Assembly (NCBI GenBank): GCA_023396255.1
Contig: JAEWWU010000004.1
Coordinates: 124,001-188,000 of the forward strand
Reading direction: 5' to 3'
Origin: Bacteroidota bacterium
GTDB lineage: Bacteria > Bacteroidota > Bacteroidia > Bacteroidales > Porphyromonadaceae
DNA: 64,000 bases
The stretch's first letter is position 1. The number at the start of each line of letters is the position of its first letter. A program made the translations under genes and the position numbers. Under the pieces are notes generated by a model. That model was not told the origin of the DNA and did no database searches. It saw only the letters and a program-made list of their open reading frames with translations. Positions 25,489 to 35,011 of the stretch are shown here, piece by piece.

Positions 25489-26445
25489 TTGCAAACAAAA
25501 CAAGGATTAGTAGTCAAAAGCGTTGGCAATTCTTGCCAAGTTATAACTCTTGAAGGTACTTCTTATCAGTGCCTTGTGAAGGGGAATTTGCGCATCAAGG
25601 GGATTAGAACCACCAATCCTGTCGTTGTTGGCGACACCGTTCTGTTCTCCCCTTCCGAAAACGAAGGAGAAATTACCTACATCCAAAAAATACTTCCTCG
25701 TCGCAACTACATCATTCGTAAAGCATCGAACTTATCCAAAGAATCTCAAATTTTGGCGGCCAATATAGACTGCGCATTTCTCATTGTTACAGTGCACAGG
25801 CCGGCAACTTCCTTTGTCTTCATCGATCGTTTTTTAGCAACTGCCGAAGCCTATTCTGTTCCTGTCCATTTGGTCTTCAATAAAGTAGACGAGCTTACCT
25901 TGGAGACCGAACAAAATCTCCTAAAAGAGTATCAGAAAATTTATTCCAACATAGGTTATCCCTGTCATTCCATTTCGGCACTGCACCACACAGGTATAGA
26001 AGAGTTGTACCCTTTGTTAGAAGGGAAAATAACCCTGCTAAGCGGACATAGTGGCGTGGGCAAAAGCACTCTAATCAATACATTGTTGCCCGAAGCCAAA
26101 CTCAAAACGGGTGCTATATCTCAGATGCACGAAACAGGAATGCATACCACCACTTATTCACAAATGCTCCCTTTGGAGGGTCTCAACGGTGGATACATAA
26201 TAGATACCCCCGGAATCAAAGGATTTGGGACGTTAGAGATGAACGAAGCCAATACAGCACACTACTTCAGAGAGTTCTTTGAAAAGAGTAAAGATTGTCG
26301 CTTTGCCAACTGTACTCATTTACGCGAACCCGGATGCGCTGTTCTACAAGCCTTGGAAGAAGGGCACATAAGCTCCTCTCGCTACAACAGTTACCTCAGT
26401 ATATTGGATGATCAATTCGAGGGGAGCTATCGAAACGACTTATAA
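25489..26445 (+). CDS. rsgA: Ribosome biogenesis GTPase RsgA
   Basis: Circularly permuted GTPase that checks late 30S assembly. The 318 residues start at a TTG codon (25489); this gives the family-typical QGLVVKSVGNSCQV opening and no upstream ATG fits. An OB fold comes first (about 1-75), then the permuted GTPase with G4 NKVDEL, G1 GHSGVGKST, and G3 DTPGIKGFG. The C-terminal zinc site is CRFANCTHLREPGC. Its 3' end overlaps the extended rnr frame, but the preferred rnr start lies 73 nt after its stop. Confidence 0.94.
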   Translation: MQTKQGLVVKSVGNSCQVITLEGTSYQCLVKGNLRIKGIRTTNPVVVGDTVLFSPSENEGEITYIQKILPRRNYIIRKASNLSKESQILAANIDCAFLIVTVHRPATSFVFIDRFLATAEAYSVPVHLVFNKVDELTLETEQNLLKEYQKIYSNIGYPCHSISALHHTGIEELYPLLEGKITLLSGHSGVGKSTLINTLLPEAKLKTGAISQMHETGMHTTTYSQMLPLEGLNGGYIIDTPGIKGFGTLEMNEANTAHYFREFFEKSKDCRFANCTHLREPGCAVLQALEEGHISSSRYNSYLSILDDQFEGSYRNDL

Positions 26446-26518
26446 GAACACTACCCTTCTCAACAGGAACCCACCCAAAATCCTCTTAGGGACTTTTCCT
26501 TTTATACAAACACACACT

Positions 26519-28741
26519 ATGAAACCAACCAAAATAACCTCCAAGTACAAACGCCAAGTAAAAGGTAAAACAGAGGTCCCCCAAAAAAGGAGTAAAAAGC
26601 AAAGCAAACGCAAGAAACCCCAAGCCTCTCCTCAAGAGCAAGCCCTCACACAGAGCATCATAACGCTTTTCTCCTCTAATCCGCGCAACGTATGGAACTA
26701 CAAACAAGTAAGCAAACGGCTCGGCATTGCAGACACAATGCAGCGGCTTGTTGTAAGCAATATTCTTATGCTTCTTGCCTACGATGATGTATTACTCGAA
26801 GTTAGTCCGGGCTCTTTCAGGTACAATGTACAAGGAGCCATTATAGAGGGAACATTTGTACGAAAACCCAGAGGAACCAATGTTATTATTCCGCAAGAAG
26901 GAGGCAAACCCATCATTGTGGCAGAACGAAACTCTCTGCACGCTCTTCCGGGAGACAAGGTAAGGGCCCGACTTTTTGCCAAGCGACCTGGAGCGGCTCC
27001 GGAGGCAGAAGTTATTGAGATAGTTCAGCGCAAGCGATCCCTTTTTGTGGGATGCATCCAAATGCGCCAAGATTGGGCTACGTTCATAACGGAAGACCGA
27101 GAGGTTGAATTGGAAATGATTATTCCCAAGGACAAACTAAAAGGAGCAGAAGGAGGCAGCAAAGTGGTTGTCCATATTATAGAGTGGGCCCCACAATCCA
27201 AAGTTCCTACAGCCGAAGTGATTGATATACTAGGAAAGGCTGGAGAGAACAACGCCGAAATGATGAGCATCTTGGTCAATAATCAGCTTCCTTACACCTA
27301 CCCAAAAGAGGTAGAGGAGGCTGCCGAGAAACTTCCGGGGGGGATTGCCGAAACAGAATGGGCACACCGAGAAGATTTTAGGAAAGTGCTAACTTTTACT
27401 ATAGACCCGGCAGATGCCAAAGATTTTGACGACGCCCTTTCTTACCAAGTCACGAGCGATGGGAAGTATGAAGTGGGGGTGCATATTGCCGATGTTTCTT
27501 TTTATGTAACAGAGGGAGACCTCATAGACCAAGAAGCCTATGAGCGAGCAACCAGTATCTATTTGGTTGATCGGACCATTCCTATGCTCCCCGAAAGGCT
27601 TTGCAACGACCTTTGCTCTCTCAAGCCCAATGAGGATCGCTATGCCTATTCGTGTATCTTCAAACTCAACGAAGAGGCAGAAGTAGAAAGCTATCGCATC
27701 GCCAGAACTGTAATCCACAGCGACAGGCGATATAATTACGAGGAGGCTCAACAAATTATAGAAACAGGCAGTGGAGACTATGCCGAGGCCATTCTCAAGA
27801 TAAACGAATTGGCCAAACAACTACGCAAAAAACGACTGGGCAATGGGGCTATCAACTTCGAGAGCCAAGAGGTCAAGTTTATTTTGGACGACAAGGGAGT
27901 GCCCCTATCGGTAATGGTCAAAGAAAGCAAAGATGCCAACCACTTGATAGAAGAATTTATGCTATTGGCCAACAAAACCGTGGCGAGAGAAATAGGACAA
28001 ATACGTCTAAACAAAAATCAAAGTGCCAATAGCTTTGTCTACCGCATTCACGCACAACCGGAAAGAGAAAAGCTGGCGACATTTGCTGCTTTTGTCGGTT
28101 CTTTGGGATACAAAATCAACGCCTCTGCCACAGGGAGCAAATTGAGCAACTCATTCAACAAACTCCTAAGCGATATCCACGGTCAAAAAGAGGAAAAATT
28201 GATCTCGACCTTGGCGATACGCTCTATGGCCCGTGCCGAATACAGTACACACAACATAGGTCATTACGGATTAGCTTTTGACTTCTATACACATTTTACT
28301 TCGCCTATCCGCCGCTATCCCGACCTTATGGTACACCGGTTGCTTACTAGATATTTATCCGGGGGGAATTCTGTCGACGCCAACGAATTGGAAGAACGCT
28401 GCAAACATTGTTCGCAACAAGAGCAAGTGGCAGCCAATGCCGAACGAGATTCCATTAAATACAAACAAATCGAATATATGTCTACCCGTGTGGGTAAGGT
28501 GTTCGATGGCATCATCTCCGGAGTTACCGAATGGGGATTATATGTAGAACTGAAAGAGTCTCATTGCGAGGGGTTAATTCCTATGCGCGCTTTGGATGAC
28601 GATTTTTTTGAATACGACGAACACAATCATTGCCTTATAGGCAGACGTTCCAAACAGAAATACAGTTTGGGCGATAGCATAACCATACGCGTAGTTCGTG
28701 CCGATCTCAACCAAAAACAATTAGACTTTGAACCCGTATAA
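26519..28741 (+). CDS. rnr: Ribonuclease R
   Basis: Processive 3'-5' exoribonuclease of the RNB family that degrades structured RNA. From MKPTKITSKYK (26519) it has 740 residues; a longer frame from 26408 overlaps rsgA and lacks family similarity. The order is a basic N-terminus, a helix-turn-helix segment (about 55-110), cold-shock domains, the RNB domain with FTIDPADAKDFDDALSY and HIADVSFYV, FTSPIRRYPDLMVHRLL, and a C-terminal S1 domain (KVFDGIISGVTEWGLYVEL). Unusually for proteobacterial RNase R the basic tail is at the N-terminus rather than the C-terminus. rlmN starts directly after the stop. Confidence 0.95.
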   Translation: MKPTKITSKYKRQVKGKTEVPQKRSKKQSKRKKPQASPQEQALTQSIITLFSSNPRNVWNYKQVSKRLGIADTMQRLVVSNILMLLAYDDVLLEVSPGSFRYNVQGAIIEGTFVRKPRGTNVIIPQEGGKPIIVAERNSLHALPGDKVRARLFAKRPGAAPEAEVIEIVQRKRSLFVGCIQMRQDWATFITEDREVELEMIIPKDKLKGAEGGSKVVVHIIEWAPQSKVPTAEVIDILGKAGENNAEMMSILVNNQLPYTYPKEVEEAAEKLPGGIAETEWAHREDFRKVLTFTIDPADAKDFDDALSYQVTSDGKYEVGVHIADVSFYVTEGDLIDQEAYERATSIYLVDRTIPMLPERLCNDLCSLKPNEDRYAYSCIFKLNEEAEVESYRIARTVIHSDRRYNYEEAQQIIETGSGDYAEAILKINELAKQLRKKRLGNGAINFESQEVKFILDDKGVPLSVMVKESKDANHLIEEFMLLANKTVAREIGQIRLNKNQSANSFVYRIHAQPEREKLATFAAFVGSLGYKINASATGSKLSNSFNKLLSDIHGQKEEKLISTLAIRSMARAEYSTHNIGHYGLAFDFYTHFTSPIRRYPDLMVHRLLTRYLSGGNSVDANELEERCKHCSQQEQVAANAERDSIKYKQIEYMSTRVGKVFDGIISGVTEWGLYVELKESHCEGLIPMRALDDDFFEYDEHNHCLIGRRSKQKYSLGDSITIRVVRADLNQKQLDFEPV

Positions 28742-29782
28742 ATGACCCCAACCGAAAAACCTCACACCCAACGCCCCCTCATCGGGCTAACCCCGGACCA
28801 ACTGACAACTCTTGCCACAGAAGAATGTGGTATGCCCCGTTATGCCGGCAAACAAATAGCCGATTGGCTCTATGTAAAGCGAGTCACTGAAATTGATCAA
28901 ATGACCAACCTTTCCAAGAAACATCGGGAATTGTTGGCTCAAAAATTTTGTGTGGGTCGCTACGCCCCGGCGCAAAAGCAATGCTCCGCCGATGGAACAA
29001 TCAAATACCTCTTTGCCATAGGAGACTCGTTCGTGGAAACAGTCTACATTCCAGAAGACGACAGGGCAACTCTATGTGTCTCTTCTCAAGTTGGATGTAA
29101 AATGAATTGCCTCTTCTGTATGACAGGCAAACAAGGCTTTGGGGCGCATCTAACGGCACACGAAATAGTTAATCAAATACTCTCCATCCCTGAAAGTAAT
29201 ACCTTGACCAACATTGTCTATATGGGAATGGGCGAACCTTTGGACAATGTGGAGCAGGTACTGCAAAGCATCGAATGCCTTACTCATCCGCAAGGGTTAG
29301 CTTGGAGTCCCAAAAGAATAACCGTTTCAACCATAGGAGTTGAACCCGGTTTATCTACTTTTTTGGAGAAAAGCCGCTGCCACTTGGCGATTAGCTTGCA
29401 CAATCCCATTCCACTAGAGCGCAGAGAAATTATGCCGGTGGAGGGAGGTGTTCCCATCCATAAAGTATTGGAAACGATCGGGAAATACGACTTTGAACAT
29501 CAGAGGCGTTTGACTTTTGAATACATCGTCTTTTCTGGACTTAACGACACACGCAAACATATGAATGCTTTGGTAGATTTGCTTCGAGATCTTCCTTGCA
29601 GGGTCAACCTGATTCGCTACCACCGTATTCCTGAGATTGATCTACCCGCCTCTGATATGGAACGAATGGAACGGATGCGGGACTTCCTAACCGCCCAAGG
29701 AATAACAACCACCATTCGTACCTCTCGGGGCGAAGATATATTGGCTGCTTGCGGTATGCTCAGTTCGCAACAACAAAGATAA
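28742..29782 (+). CDS. rlmN: Dual-specificity 23S rRNA/tRNA adenine-C2 methyltransferase RlmN
   Basis: Radical SAM enzyme that methylates A2503 of 23S rRNA and A37 of some tRNAs. It has 346 residues. The cluster motif CxxxCxxC is C119-C123-C126 in VGCKMNCLFCMTGKQGF. The methyl-carrying Cys is in GEDILAACGML near the end. YMGMGEPLDNVEQV and RITVSTIGVEPGL are also seen. The ATG follows the rnr stop without any spacer, so translation is coupled. Confidence 0.96.
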   Translation: MTPTEKPHTQRPLIGLTPDQLTTLATEECGMPRYAGKQIADWLYVKRVTEIDQMTNLSKKHRELLAQKFCVGRYAPAQKQCSADGTIKYLFAIGDSFVETVYIPEDDRATLCVSSQVGCKMNCLFCMTGKQGFGAHLTAHEIVNQILSIPESNTLTNIVYMGMGEPLDNVEQVLQSIECLTHPQGLAWSPKRITVSTIGVEPGLSTFLEKSRCHLAISLHNPIPLERREIMPVEGGVPIHKVLETIGKYDFEHQRRLTFEYIVFSGLNDTRKHMNALVDLLRDLPCRVNLIRYHRIPEIDLPASDMERMERMRDFLTAQGITTTIRTSRGEDILAACGMLSSQQQR

Positions 29783-29832
29783 TCCCCGCCTCTCCCTCAA
29801 TTGGGCGAAAAAAACATAGAATTTCCAAACAG

Positions 29833-29870
29833 GCAGGCTCTCTCCTCAAAGGCAGGGAGCCTGCTTTTTA
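29833..29870 (+). terminator. Intrinsic terminator after rlmN
   Basis: GCAGGCTC (29833-29840) and GAGCCTGC (29857-29864) form a perfect GC-rich stem followed by TTTTTA. Confidence 0.88.
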
Positions 29871-29982
29871 TATATGCATCCCCAAGACGCATCTATTACA
29901 GAGTCACCAACAGTCTTCCAATCCCATATTGTTGCCATATTCTTCGCCTGCTCTTGTCCTTTTTAAGGCAAAATCAAGAGAG

Positions 29983-29998
29983 TGTCTCATAGGCGACA
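29983..29998. promoter_or_regulatory. CRP/FNR-type palindrome before hcp
   Basis: TGTCTC-ATAG-GCGACA is a 16-bp near-palindrome (5 of 6 positions match). Its centre lies about 43 bp before the start predicted from the -7 box at 30020, the position used by class II activators. The likely regulator is an HcpR-type CRP/FNR protein, which controls hcp in related bacteria; this is inferred. Confidence 0.55.
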
Positions 29999-30019
29999 TT
30001 TTTTCTTCTTTCCACGCCA

Positions 30020-30027
30020 TACTTTTG
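30020..30027 (+). promoter_or_regulatory. -7 box of hcp
   Basis: TACTTTTG matches TAnnTTTG. No -33 TTTG is present; the palindrome occupies that side, as expected for an activator-dependent promoter. The rest of the 318-bp gap (29871-29982) shows nothing recognisable. Confidence 0.5.
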
Positions 30028-30100
30028 CATCGAATCAGAATAAACGCTGTCTCAAGAAAAGGATAATTTAAATACCAACCATACAAAATACCTCAAACCT

Positions 30101-31762
30101 ATGACAACTCAATCTTCTAAAATGTTTTGCTACCAATGTCAAGAAACAGCAGGAAACAAAGGATGTATTCTTAAAGGTGTATGCGGAAAAGATTTCTCTA
30201 CTGCCAACTTGATGGATTTGCTCATTTTCAATCTCAAAGGGATCTCCACTATCACGACCTCTCTGCGTAAAGCCAGTGTCGATGCCGATTTTGCACGGGC
30301 CAAGAAAGCGATTTCCGAAAGTCTGTTTGCAACCATCACCAATGCAAACTTCGATTACTCTTCCATTGCCAACCGTGTAACCTCTACTTTTTCCATCAAA
30401 AAACAATTGATCGAAACAGCTGCGCAATCCGGAGTTGCTCTCCCTGACATAGAAGAAGTTACCCTCCAGCTTCAACCCGAACAGTACGATGACTATGCAA
30501 CCAAAGTAGGAATCCTCAGAGAAACCAACGAAGATCTGCGTTCTTTGAAAGAACTAACCATATACGGTCTCAAGGGGATGGCTGCCTATGCGGAACACGC
30601 GGCACGCTTAGGATACGAAGACTTGGCCATCAACAACTTTATGGAACGGGCTCTACACGACATCACAATGGGGCAACTTTCTGCCGACGAACTCACTGCT
30701 CTCGTCTTGGAAACGGGTTCTTTTGGAGTGCAAGTTATGGCTCTCTTGGACAAAGCCAATACCGAGAGCTACGGGAACCCTGAAATCACAGAAGTGAACA
30801 TCGGTGTGGGCACTCGTCCCGGCATTTTGATTAGTGGACACGACCTCAAAGATATGGAGATGCTTCTCGAACAGACCGAAGGAACCGGAGTCGATGTTTA
30901 TACGCATAGCGAAATGTTGCCAGCCAACTATTATCCCAAGTTCAAGAAATACAAACACTTCGTCGGTAATTATGGCAATGCTTGGTGGCAACAAAGAGAA
31001 GAATTCGAAACCTTCAACGGACCCATTCTATTCACCACCAACTGTATTGTTCCTCCCAAAGCCAATGCTTCGTACAAAGATCGTGTATATACCACCAATG
31101 CAACAGGTTACCCCGGATTCAAGTACATCAAAGCAGATACCAACGGACACAAAGATTTCAGCGAAATTATAGAAGTGGCAAAAAAATGCTCGGCACCAAC
31201 AGCCATAGAAGAAGGCAAGATCATTGGAGGATTTGCCCACCATCAGGTCCTAAGCATAGCCGATCAAGTGGTAGAAGCGGTTAAGAACGGAGCCATTAGA
31301 AAATTCATTGTTATGAGTGGGTGCGATGGGCGTCAGGCCGGACGCAACTACTATACCGAGTTTGCGCAACAACTCCCTCAAGATACGGTTATCCTCACTT
31401 CCGGATGTGCCAAGTATCGTTACAACAAACTACAATTAGGTTCCATTGGGGGCATACCCAGAGTTTTGGACGCAGGGCAGTGCAACGATAGCTACTCACT
31501 GGCAGTTATAGCTCTCAAACTGAAAGAGGTTATGGGTTTAGACGACATCAACAAACTTCCGATCGTGTACAACATCGCTTGGTATGAACAAAAAGCCGTT
31601 ATTGTACTTCTAGCTCTATTGAGCTTGGGGGTTAAGAATATCCACGTGGGTCCTACGCTTCCGGCATTCCTTTCACCCAATGTCGCCAAGGTACTTATCG
31701 ACAACTTTGGCATAGCCGGCATCGGAGAGGTAGAAGAAGACATTCGTACCCTTGTAGGCTAA
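30101..31762 (+). CDS. hcp: Hybrid cluster protein (hydroxylamine reductase)
   Basis: Cytoplasmic redox enzyme with a cubane and a hybrid Fe-S-O cluster, involved in nitric oxide and hydroxylamine detoxification. It has 553 residues. The N-terminal cluster Cys are C10, C13, C22 and C28 (Cx2Cx8Cx5C), the spacing of the anaerobe class. Hybrid-cluster ligands are in SGCDGRQAGRNYYTEF, TSGCAKYRYN and DAGQCNDSYS. It is followed 26 nt later by a RIC-type repair protein, forming a nitrosative-stress pair under one promoter. Confidence 0.96.
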   Translation: MTTQSSKMFCYQCQETAGNKGCILKGVCGKDFSTANLMDLLIFNLKGISTITTSLRKASVDADFARAKKAISESLFATITNANFDYSSIANRVTSTFSIKKQLIETAAQSGVALPDIEEVTLQLQPEQYDDYATKVGILRETNEDLRSLKELTIYGLKGMAAYAEHAARLGYEDLAINNFMERALHDITMGQLSADELTALVLETGSFGVQVMALLDKANTESYGNPEITEVNIGVGTRPGILISGHDLKDMEMLLEQTEGTGVDVYTHSEMLPANYYPKFKKYKHFVGNYGNAWWQQREEFETFNGPILFTTNCIVPPKANASYKDRVYTTNATGYPGFKYIKADTNGHKDFSEIIEVAKKCSAPTAIEEGKIIGGFAHHQVLSIADQVVEAVKNGAIRKFIVMSGCDGRQAGRNYYTEFAQQLPQDTVILTSGCAKYRYNKLQLGSIGGIPRVLDAGQCNDSYSLAVIALKLKEVMGLDDINKLPIVYNIAWYEQKAVIVLLALLSLGVKNIHVGPTLPAFLSPNVAKVLIDNFGIAGIGEVEEDIRTLVG

Positions 31763-31788
31763 ATCACCACTCTAAAATTACAGACATT

Positions 31789-32523
31789 ATGACTACTATC
31801 GATCAATACAAAGCGATGAGCGTTGGACAAATTACCACCGCCGATTTTAGGGCCGCAGCCATTTTTAGAGAGTTCGGAATAGATTTTTGCTGCCACGGAG
31901 ACGATGACTTTACAACGGCCTGCCACAAGGCACAGGTAGATCCAATCCTTGTGGTTAAAAAACTGCAACAGCTCCAAGAAGAACCCTTTCAAATACAAAA
32001 CATACAATTTGCCAATTGGCCAATAGATCTCTTGATGGACTATATCCTCAAGATACACCACAGAGGAATTCGCCAAAAAGGCCCTGACATTTTGGATTTA
32101 CTGGACAAAGTAACCGCCGTACACGGCGAGAGACATCCAGAACTTTTTGAAGTACGCACTCTTTTTGCCGAGTCTCTCCGAGACTTATCAGACCACTTGA
32201 CCAAGGAAGAAGAAGTGCTATTCCCCTACTTGTACAAGTTATTTCAAAGCTCTTCGGAGGGTTCGATGCCAGAACCTTTTCATTGCGGATCGGTAGGCTA
32301 CCCTATAGAAGTGATGTTCACAGAGCACGATGGAGAAGGTGAACGCTACCGAATCATATCCTCCCTGACAAACGGATACAAAACACCGCAAGATGCGTGC
32401 AATTCTTACAGATTGGTATTGAACCAATTGTGCGAGTTTGAACAAGACCTGCACCAGCACATTCACTTGGAAAACAACATCCTTTTTCCGTGGGCCATAG
32501 AGCAAGAGCAAAAAAACAGATAA
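31789..32523 (+). CDS. Iron-sulfur cluster repair di-iron protein (RIC/ScdA/YtfE family)
   Basis: Di-iron protein that helps restore Fe-S clusters damaged by nitric oxide or peroxide. The 244 residues start with the ScdA N-terminal domain (FREFGIDFCCHGDDDF, with the paired Cys) and continue as a hemerythrin-like four-helix bundle with iron-ligand His and Glu residues: ILKIHHRGI, KVTAVHGERHPEL, LSDHLTKEEEVLFPYL, FTEHDGEGERYR and HQHIHLENNILFPWA. It is co-directional with hcp, 26 nt apart, and a strong terminator follows. Confidence 0.92.
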   Translation: MTTIDQYKAMSVGQITTADFRAAAIFREFGIDFCCHGDDDFTTACHKAQVDPILVVKKLQQLQEEPFQIQNIQFANWPIDLLMDYILKIHHRGIRQKGPDILDLLDKVTAVHGERHPELFEVRTLFAESLRDLSDHLTKEEEVLFPYLYKLFQSSSEGSMPEPFHCGSVGYPIEVMFTEHDGEGERYRIISSLTNGYKTPQDACNSYRLVLNQLCEFEQDLHQHIHLENNILFPWAIEQEQKNR

Positions 32524-32554
32524 AGAACTACTCTTTCCCAATGGAATAGTTTAC

Positions 32555-32597
32555 AAAAAGGGCTGCCGATTATTTTCGATTGGGCAGCCCTTTTTAT
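32555..32597 (+). terminator. Intrinsic terminator after hcp-ric
   Basis: AAAAAGGGCTGCC (32555-32567) and GGCAGCCCTTTTT (32583-32595) pair perfectly over 13 bp with a T run. Confidence 0.92.
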
Positions 32598-32695
32598 CTT
32601 CCCCAAAGCTCTGCCATTCCTCGGGAAGAACAGCTTCGCAGAAAAATACAAACTTGGGAAAAGTCTAAACTTTTCGTCCGACGAAGTCAAATAAT

Positions 32696-32703
32696 TACCT
32701 TTG
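32696..32703 (+). promoter_or_regulatory. -7 box of the MATE gene, 7 nt before the ATG
   Basis: TACCTTTG ends 7 nt before the start codon, so the transcript would have almost no leader. The -33 side holds only TTTTCG about 21 nt upstream. Confidence 0.55.
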
Positions 32704-32710
32704 CGCCACT

Positions 32711-34117
32711 ATGAGTACATCCTCCCATAATTCAGCCTCCGCCGATAAGGACAAAACGGCAACAATCACTTCCTCGAGCAACTCGATGCAAGCCAAAGAC
32801 CTCACTCGTGGGCACATTGGACAACAGATTATTCGTTTGGCTGCTCCCATTGTAGGAGGGGCGTTTATTCAAATGGCTTACAACTTCACCGATATGGCTT
32901 GGTTGGGGCGTTTGGGCAATAAAGAAGTGGCGGCCACGGGTGTCATCGGAGTTTTGCTGTGGCTCTCGTTCTCTATTAGTACCTTAACCAAAATAGGTAG
33001 CGAAGTATGCGTGGCACAAGGATTGGGATCCGGAGACGAAAATGCGGCACGCAATTACGCTTCGCACAACACCACCATCAGCTTTATTATCGGTCTGTGT
33101 GTGGTTTTGGGACTGCTGTTCCTTGGTCCTTTGATGGTGGGTTTGTACCAATTGGAAGCTGATATCCACGCAATGGCAGTCCGTTATCTGCGAATTGTGT
33201 CTATCGGTGTATTGCCCCTTTTCCTAACAGTTACCATTGGGGGAATCTACAACGCTTCGGGCAGGAGCAACATTCCTTTCAAAGTAAATGCCATAGGACT
33301 TATCTTGAATATGATCTTAGATCCTCTGCTGATTTTCGTGGTCGGTTGGGGCACAGAGGGGGCAGCTTGGGCAACCACCCTTTCGGAATTTGTGGTTATA
33401 GCTCTCCTTTTGTATCGCTTACGCCAAAAGGATCAACTGCTCAATTGTTTTCCATTACTCACCCGTTTGCAGGGAGCCAAGAGTTTACGGATATTCAAAG
33501 TAGGCTTCCCGGCAGCTCTTCTGAATGCCTTGTTTGTCTTTGTCAGCGTCTATATGGGGCGGCTATGCTCCTTGCAAGGCAGTGAAATAGGGGTAGCCGT
33601 CCTTACTGCCGGTGGACAACTCGAAGCCATCACGTGGAATGCCAGCCAAGGTTTCGGCACAGCCCTCAGTGCTTTTGTGGGGCAAAACTACGCTGCAGGA
33701 AAAATCCATCGAGTATTCAAGGGTTACCGCACCACACTTGCCTACACTGCTCTTTTTGGGTGCATAGGCACGATACTTTTCTTCTTCTGGGGACAAGAGC
33801 TATTTGCCCTCATTGTGCCACACAAACCCACTTACGTAGAGGGTGGGCGATATTTGCGCATCGCTGCTTATTCACAACTGTTTATGATGCTCGAAATAAC
33901 GGCACAAGGGCTTTTCTATGGCACCGGACGCAGTTTTGTACCTGCAACCATCAGCATAGTGGGCAACTATGCCCGAATTCCGTTGGCTTTCTTGTTTATG
34001 TCTTGGGGATGGGGATTAGCTGCCATTTGGTGGGCGATCTCTGCCACCTCTATTTGCAAGGGGCTCACCGCAATTGCCTGTCTACCTTGGCCAAAAAAAC
34101 GGCTACAACGCTACTGA
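32711..34117 (+). CDS. MATE-family multidrug/toxin efflux transporter
   Basis: A 468-residue inner-membrane exporter driven by sodium or proton gradients. After a polar N-terminal stretch of about 35 residues, twelve hydrophobic helices follow in two similar halves. Family segments are visible: IIRLAAPIVGGAFIQMAYNFTDMAWLGRL at the start of half one, with the AATGVIG loop, and FKVGFPAALLNALFVFVSVYMG starting half two. The substrate cannot be predicted. It is the first gene of a tight unit with prmA (21 nt) and a ComB-like gene. Confidence 0.93.
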   Translation: MSTSSHNSASADKDKTATITSSSNSMQAKDLTRGHIGQQIIRLAAPIVGGAFIQMAYNFTDMAWLGRLGNKEVAATGVIGVLLWLSFSISTLTKIGSEVCVAQGLGSGDENAARNYASHNTTISFIIGLCVVLGLLFLGPLMVGLYQLEADIHAMAVRYLRIVSIGVLPLFLTVTIGGIYNASGRSNIPFKVNAIGLILNMILDPLLIFVVGWGTEGAAWATTLSEFVVIALLLYRLRQKDQLLNCFPLLTRLQGAKSLRIFKVGFPAALLNALFVFVSVYMGRLCSLQGSEIGVAVLTAGGQLEAITWNASQGFGTALSAFVGQNYAAGKIHRVFKGYRTTLAYTALFGCIGTILFFFWGQELFALIVPHKPTYVEGGRYLRIAAYSQLFMMLEITAQGLFYGTGRSFVPATISIVGNYARIPLAFLFMSWGWGLAAIWWAISATSICKGLTAIACLPWPKKRLQRY

Positions 34118-34138
34118 CAACCTATTTTCCCGTCTCTT

Positions 34139-35008
34139 ATGGTACCTTATTGGAAATACCTCTTCACCTCACAGCAAGACCCCGCGGAATGGGAGTGGGA
34201 TCTGCTTCAACAATTTCTTGCCGATCTTGGGTTCGATTGTTTTGAACAAGAAAACCAACACTCCTTGATGGCTTACATAGCCCAAGAGGTCTCCCCACAG
34301 TGGGATGGGACCTCCGGTTCTATCTCTCCGCAGTGGAGTGCCACGACATTTGACTACCACGCCGATTTGCAAGAAGCTCAAAACTGGAACTCGGTATGGG
34401 AAGAAGAATCTTTTTGCCCTATCACCGTGGGAAATCAACTGCTCGTCTGTGCTCCTCGGCACCAAGTAAAAGGATCCTTTACCCACCGCATCACCCTCGA
34501 ACCCCAAGCAGCCTTTGGCAGCGGACACCACCAAACCACCCAAATGATGCTGGAGCTTATTTTGACCCATTCCCCTTTGGGTAAAAATGTGGTAGACTTG
34601 GGATGCGGCACCGGTATCTTGGGGATCACGGCCCTTGCCCTTGGGGCACAAGAATGTTTCTTGATCGACATTGACCCGGATTCGGTGCAAAACACGCTCC
34701 ATAACTTGTCTCTGAACTCGGATATTGCTCCCGACAGTTACACCTGCCTGCAAGGAGATGCCCACTCCCCTCAATTGCCACAAGAGTGGGCTGACATTTA
34801 TTTGGCCAACATTCATAGAAATATCATTTTCGATGGTCTGCCTACTTACCGAAAAACACTCAAGCCACAAGGGTGGCTCTTTGTGAGCGGAATGCTCAGC
34901 GAAGACTTGAGTGCACTGAACAAGGCCCTCCAAAAAGCAGGGTTCACTCCCCAAAAAACTTTCCAACGCAACGAATGGATTGCAGTGGCTGCACAACGAC
35001 GTGAATAA
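34139..35008 (+). CDS. prmA: Ribosomal protein L11 methyltransferase
   Basis: SAM-dependent enzyme that methylates ribosomal protein L11. The 289 residues have a small N-terminal substrate-recognition domain (about 1-110) and a class I methyltransferase domain with motif I VVDLGCGTGILGITALALGA (about residues 153-172) and the FGSGHHQTTQMML segment before it. The NIHRNIIFD stretch matches the family NPPY-like motif IV region. It lies between the MATE gene and the ComB-like gene, 3 nt before the latter. Confidence 0.93.
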   Translation: MVPYWKYLFTSQQDPAEWEWDLLQQFLADLGFDCFEQENQHSLMAYIAQEVSPQWDGTSGSISPQWSATTFDYHADLQEAQNWNSVWEEESFCPITVGNQLLVCAPRHQVKGSFTHRITLEPQAAFGSGHHQTTQMMLELILTHSPLGKNVVDLGCGTGILGITALALGAQECFLIDIDPDSVQNTLHNLSLNSDIAPDSYTCLQGDAHSPQLPQEWADIYLANIHRNIIFDGLPTYRKTLKPQGWLFVSGMLSEDLSALNKALQKAGFTPQKTFQRNEWIAVAAQRRE

Positions 35009-35011
35009 TCA

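Noticed and set aside
26408..26518. Upstream start for rnr overlapping rsgA
   Set aside because: The extension lacks family similarity; the basic N-terminus typical of the group begins at 26519.
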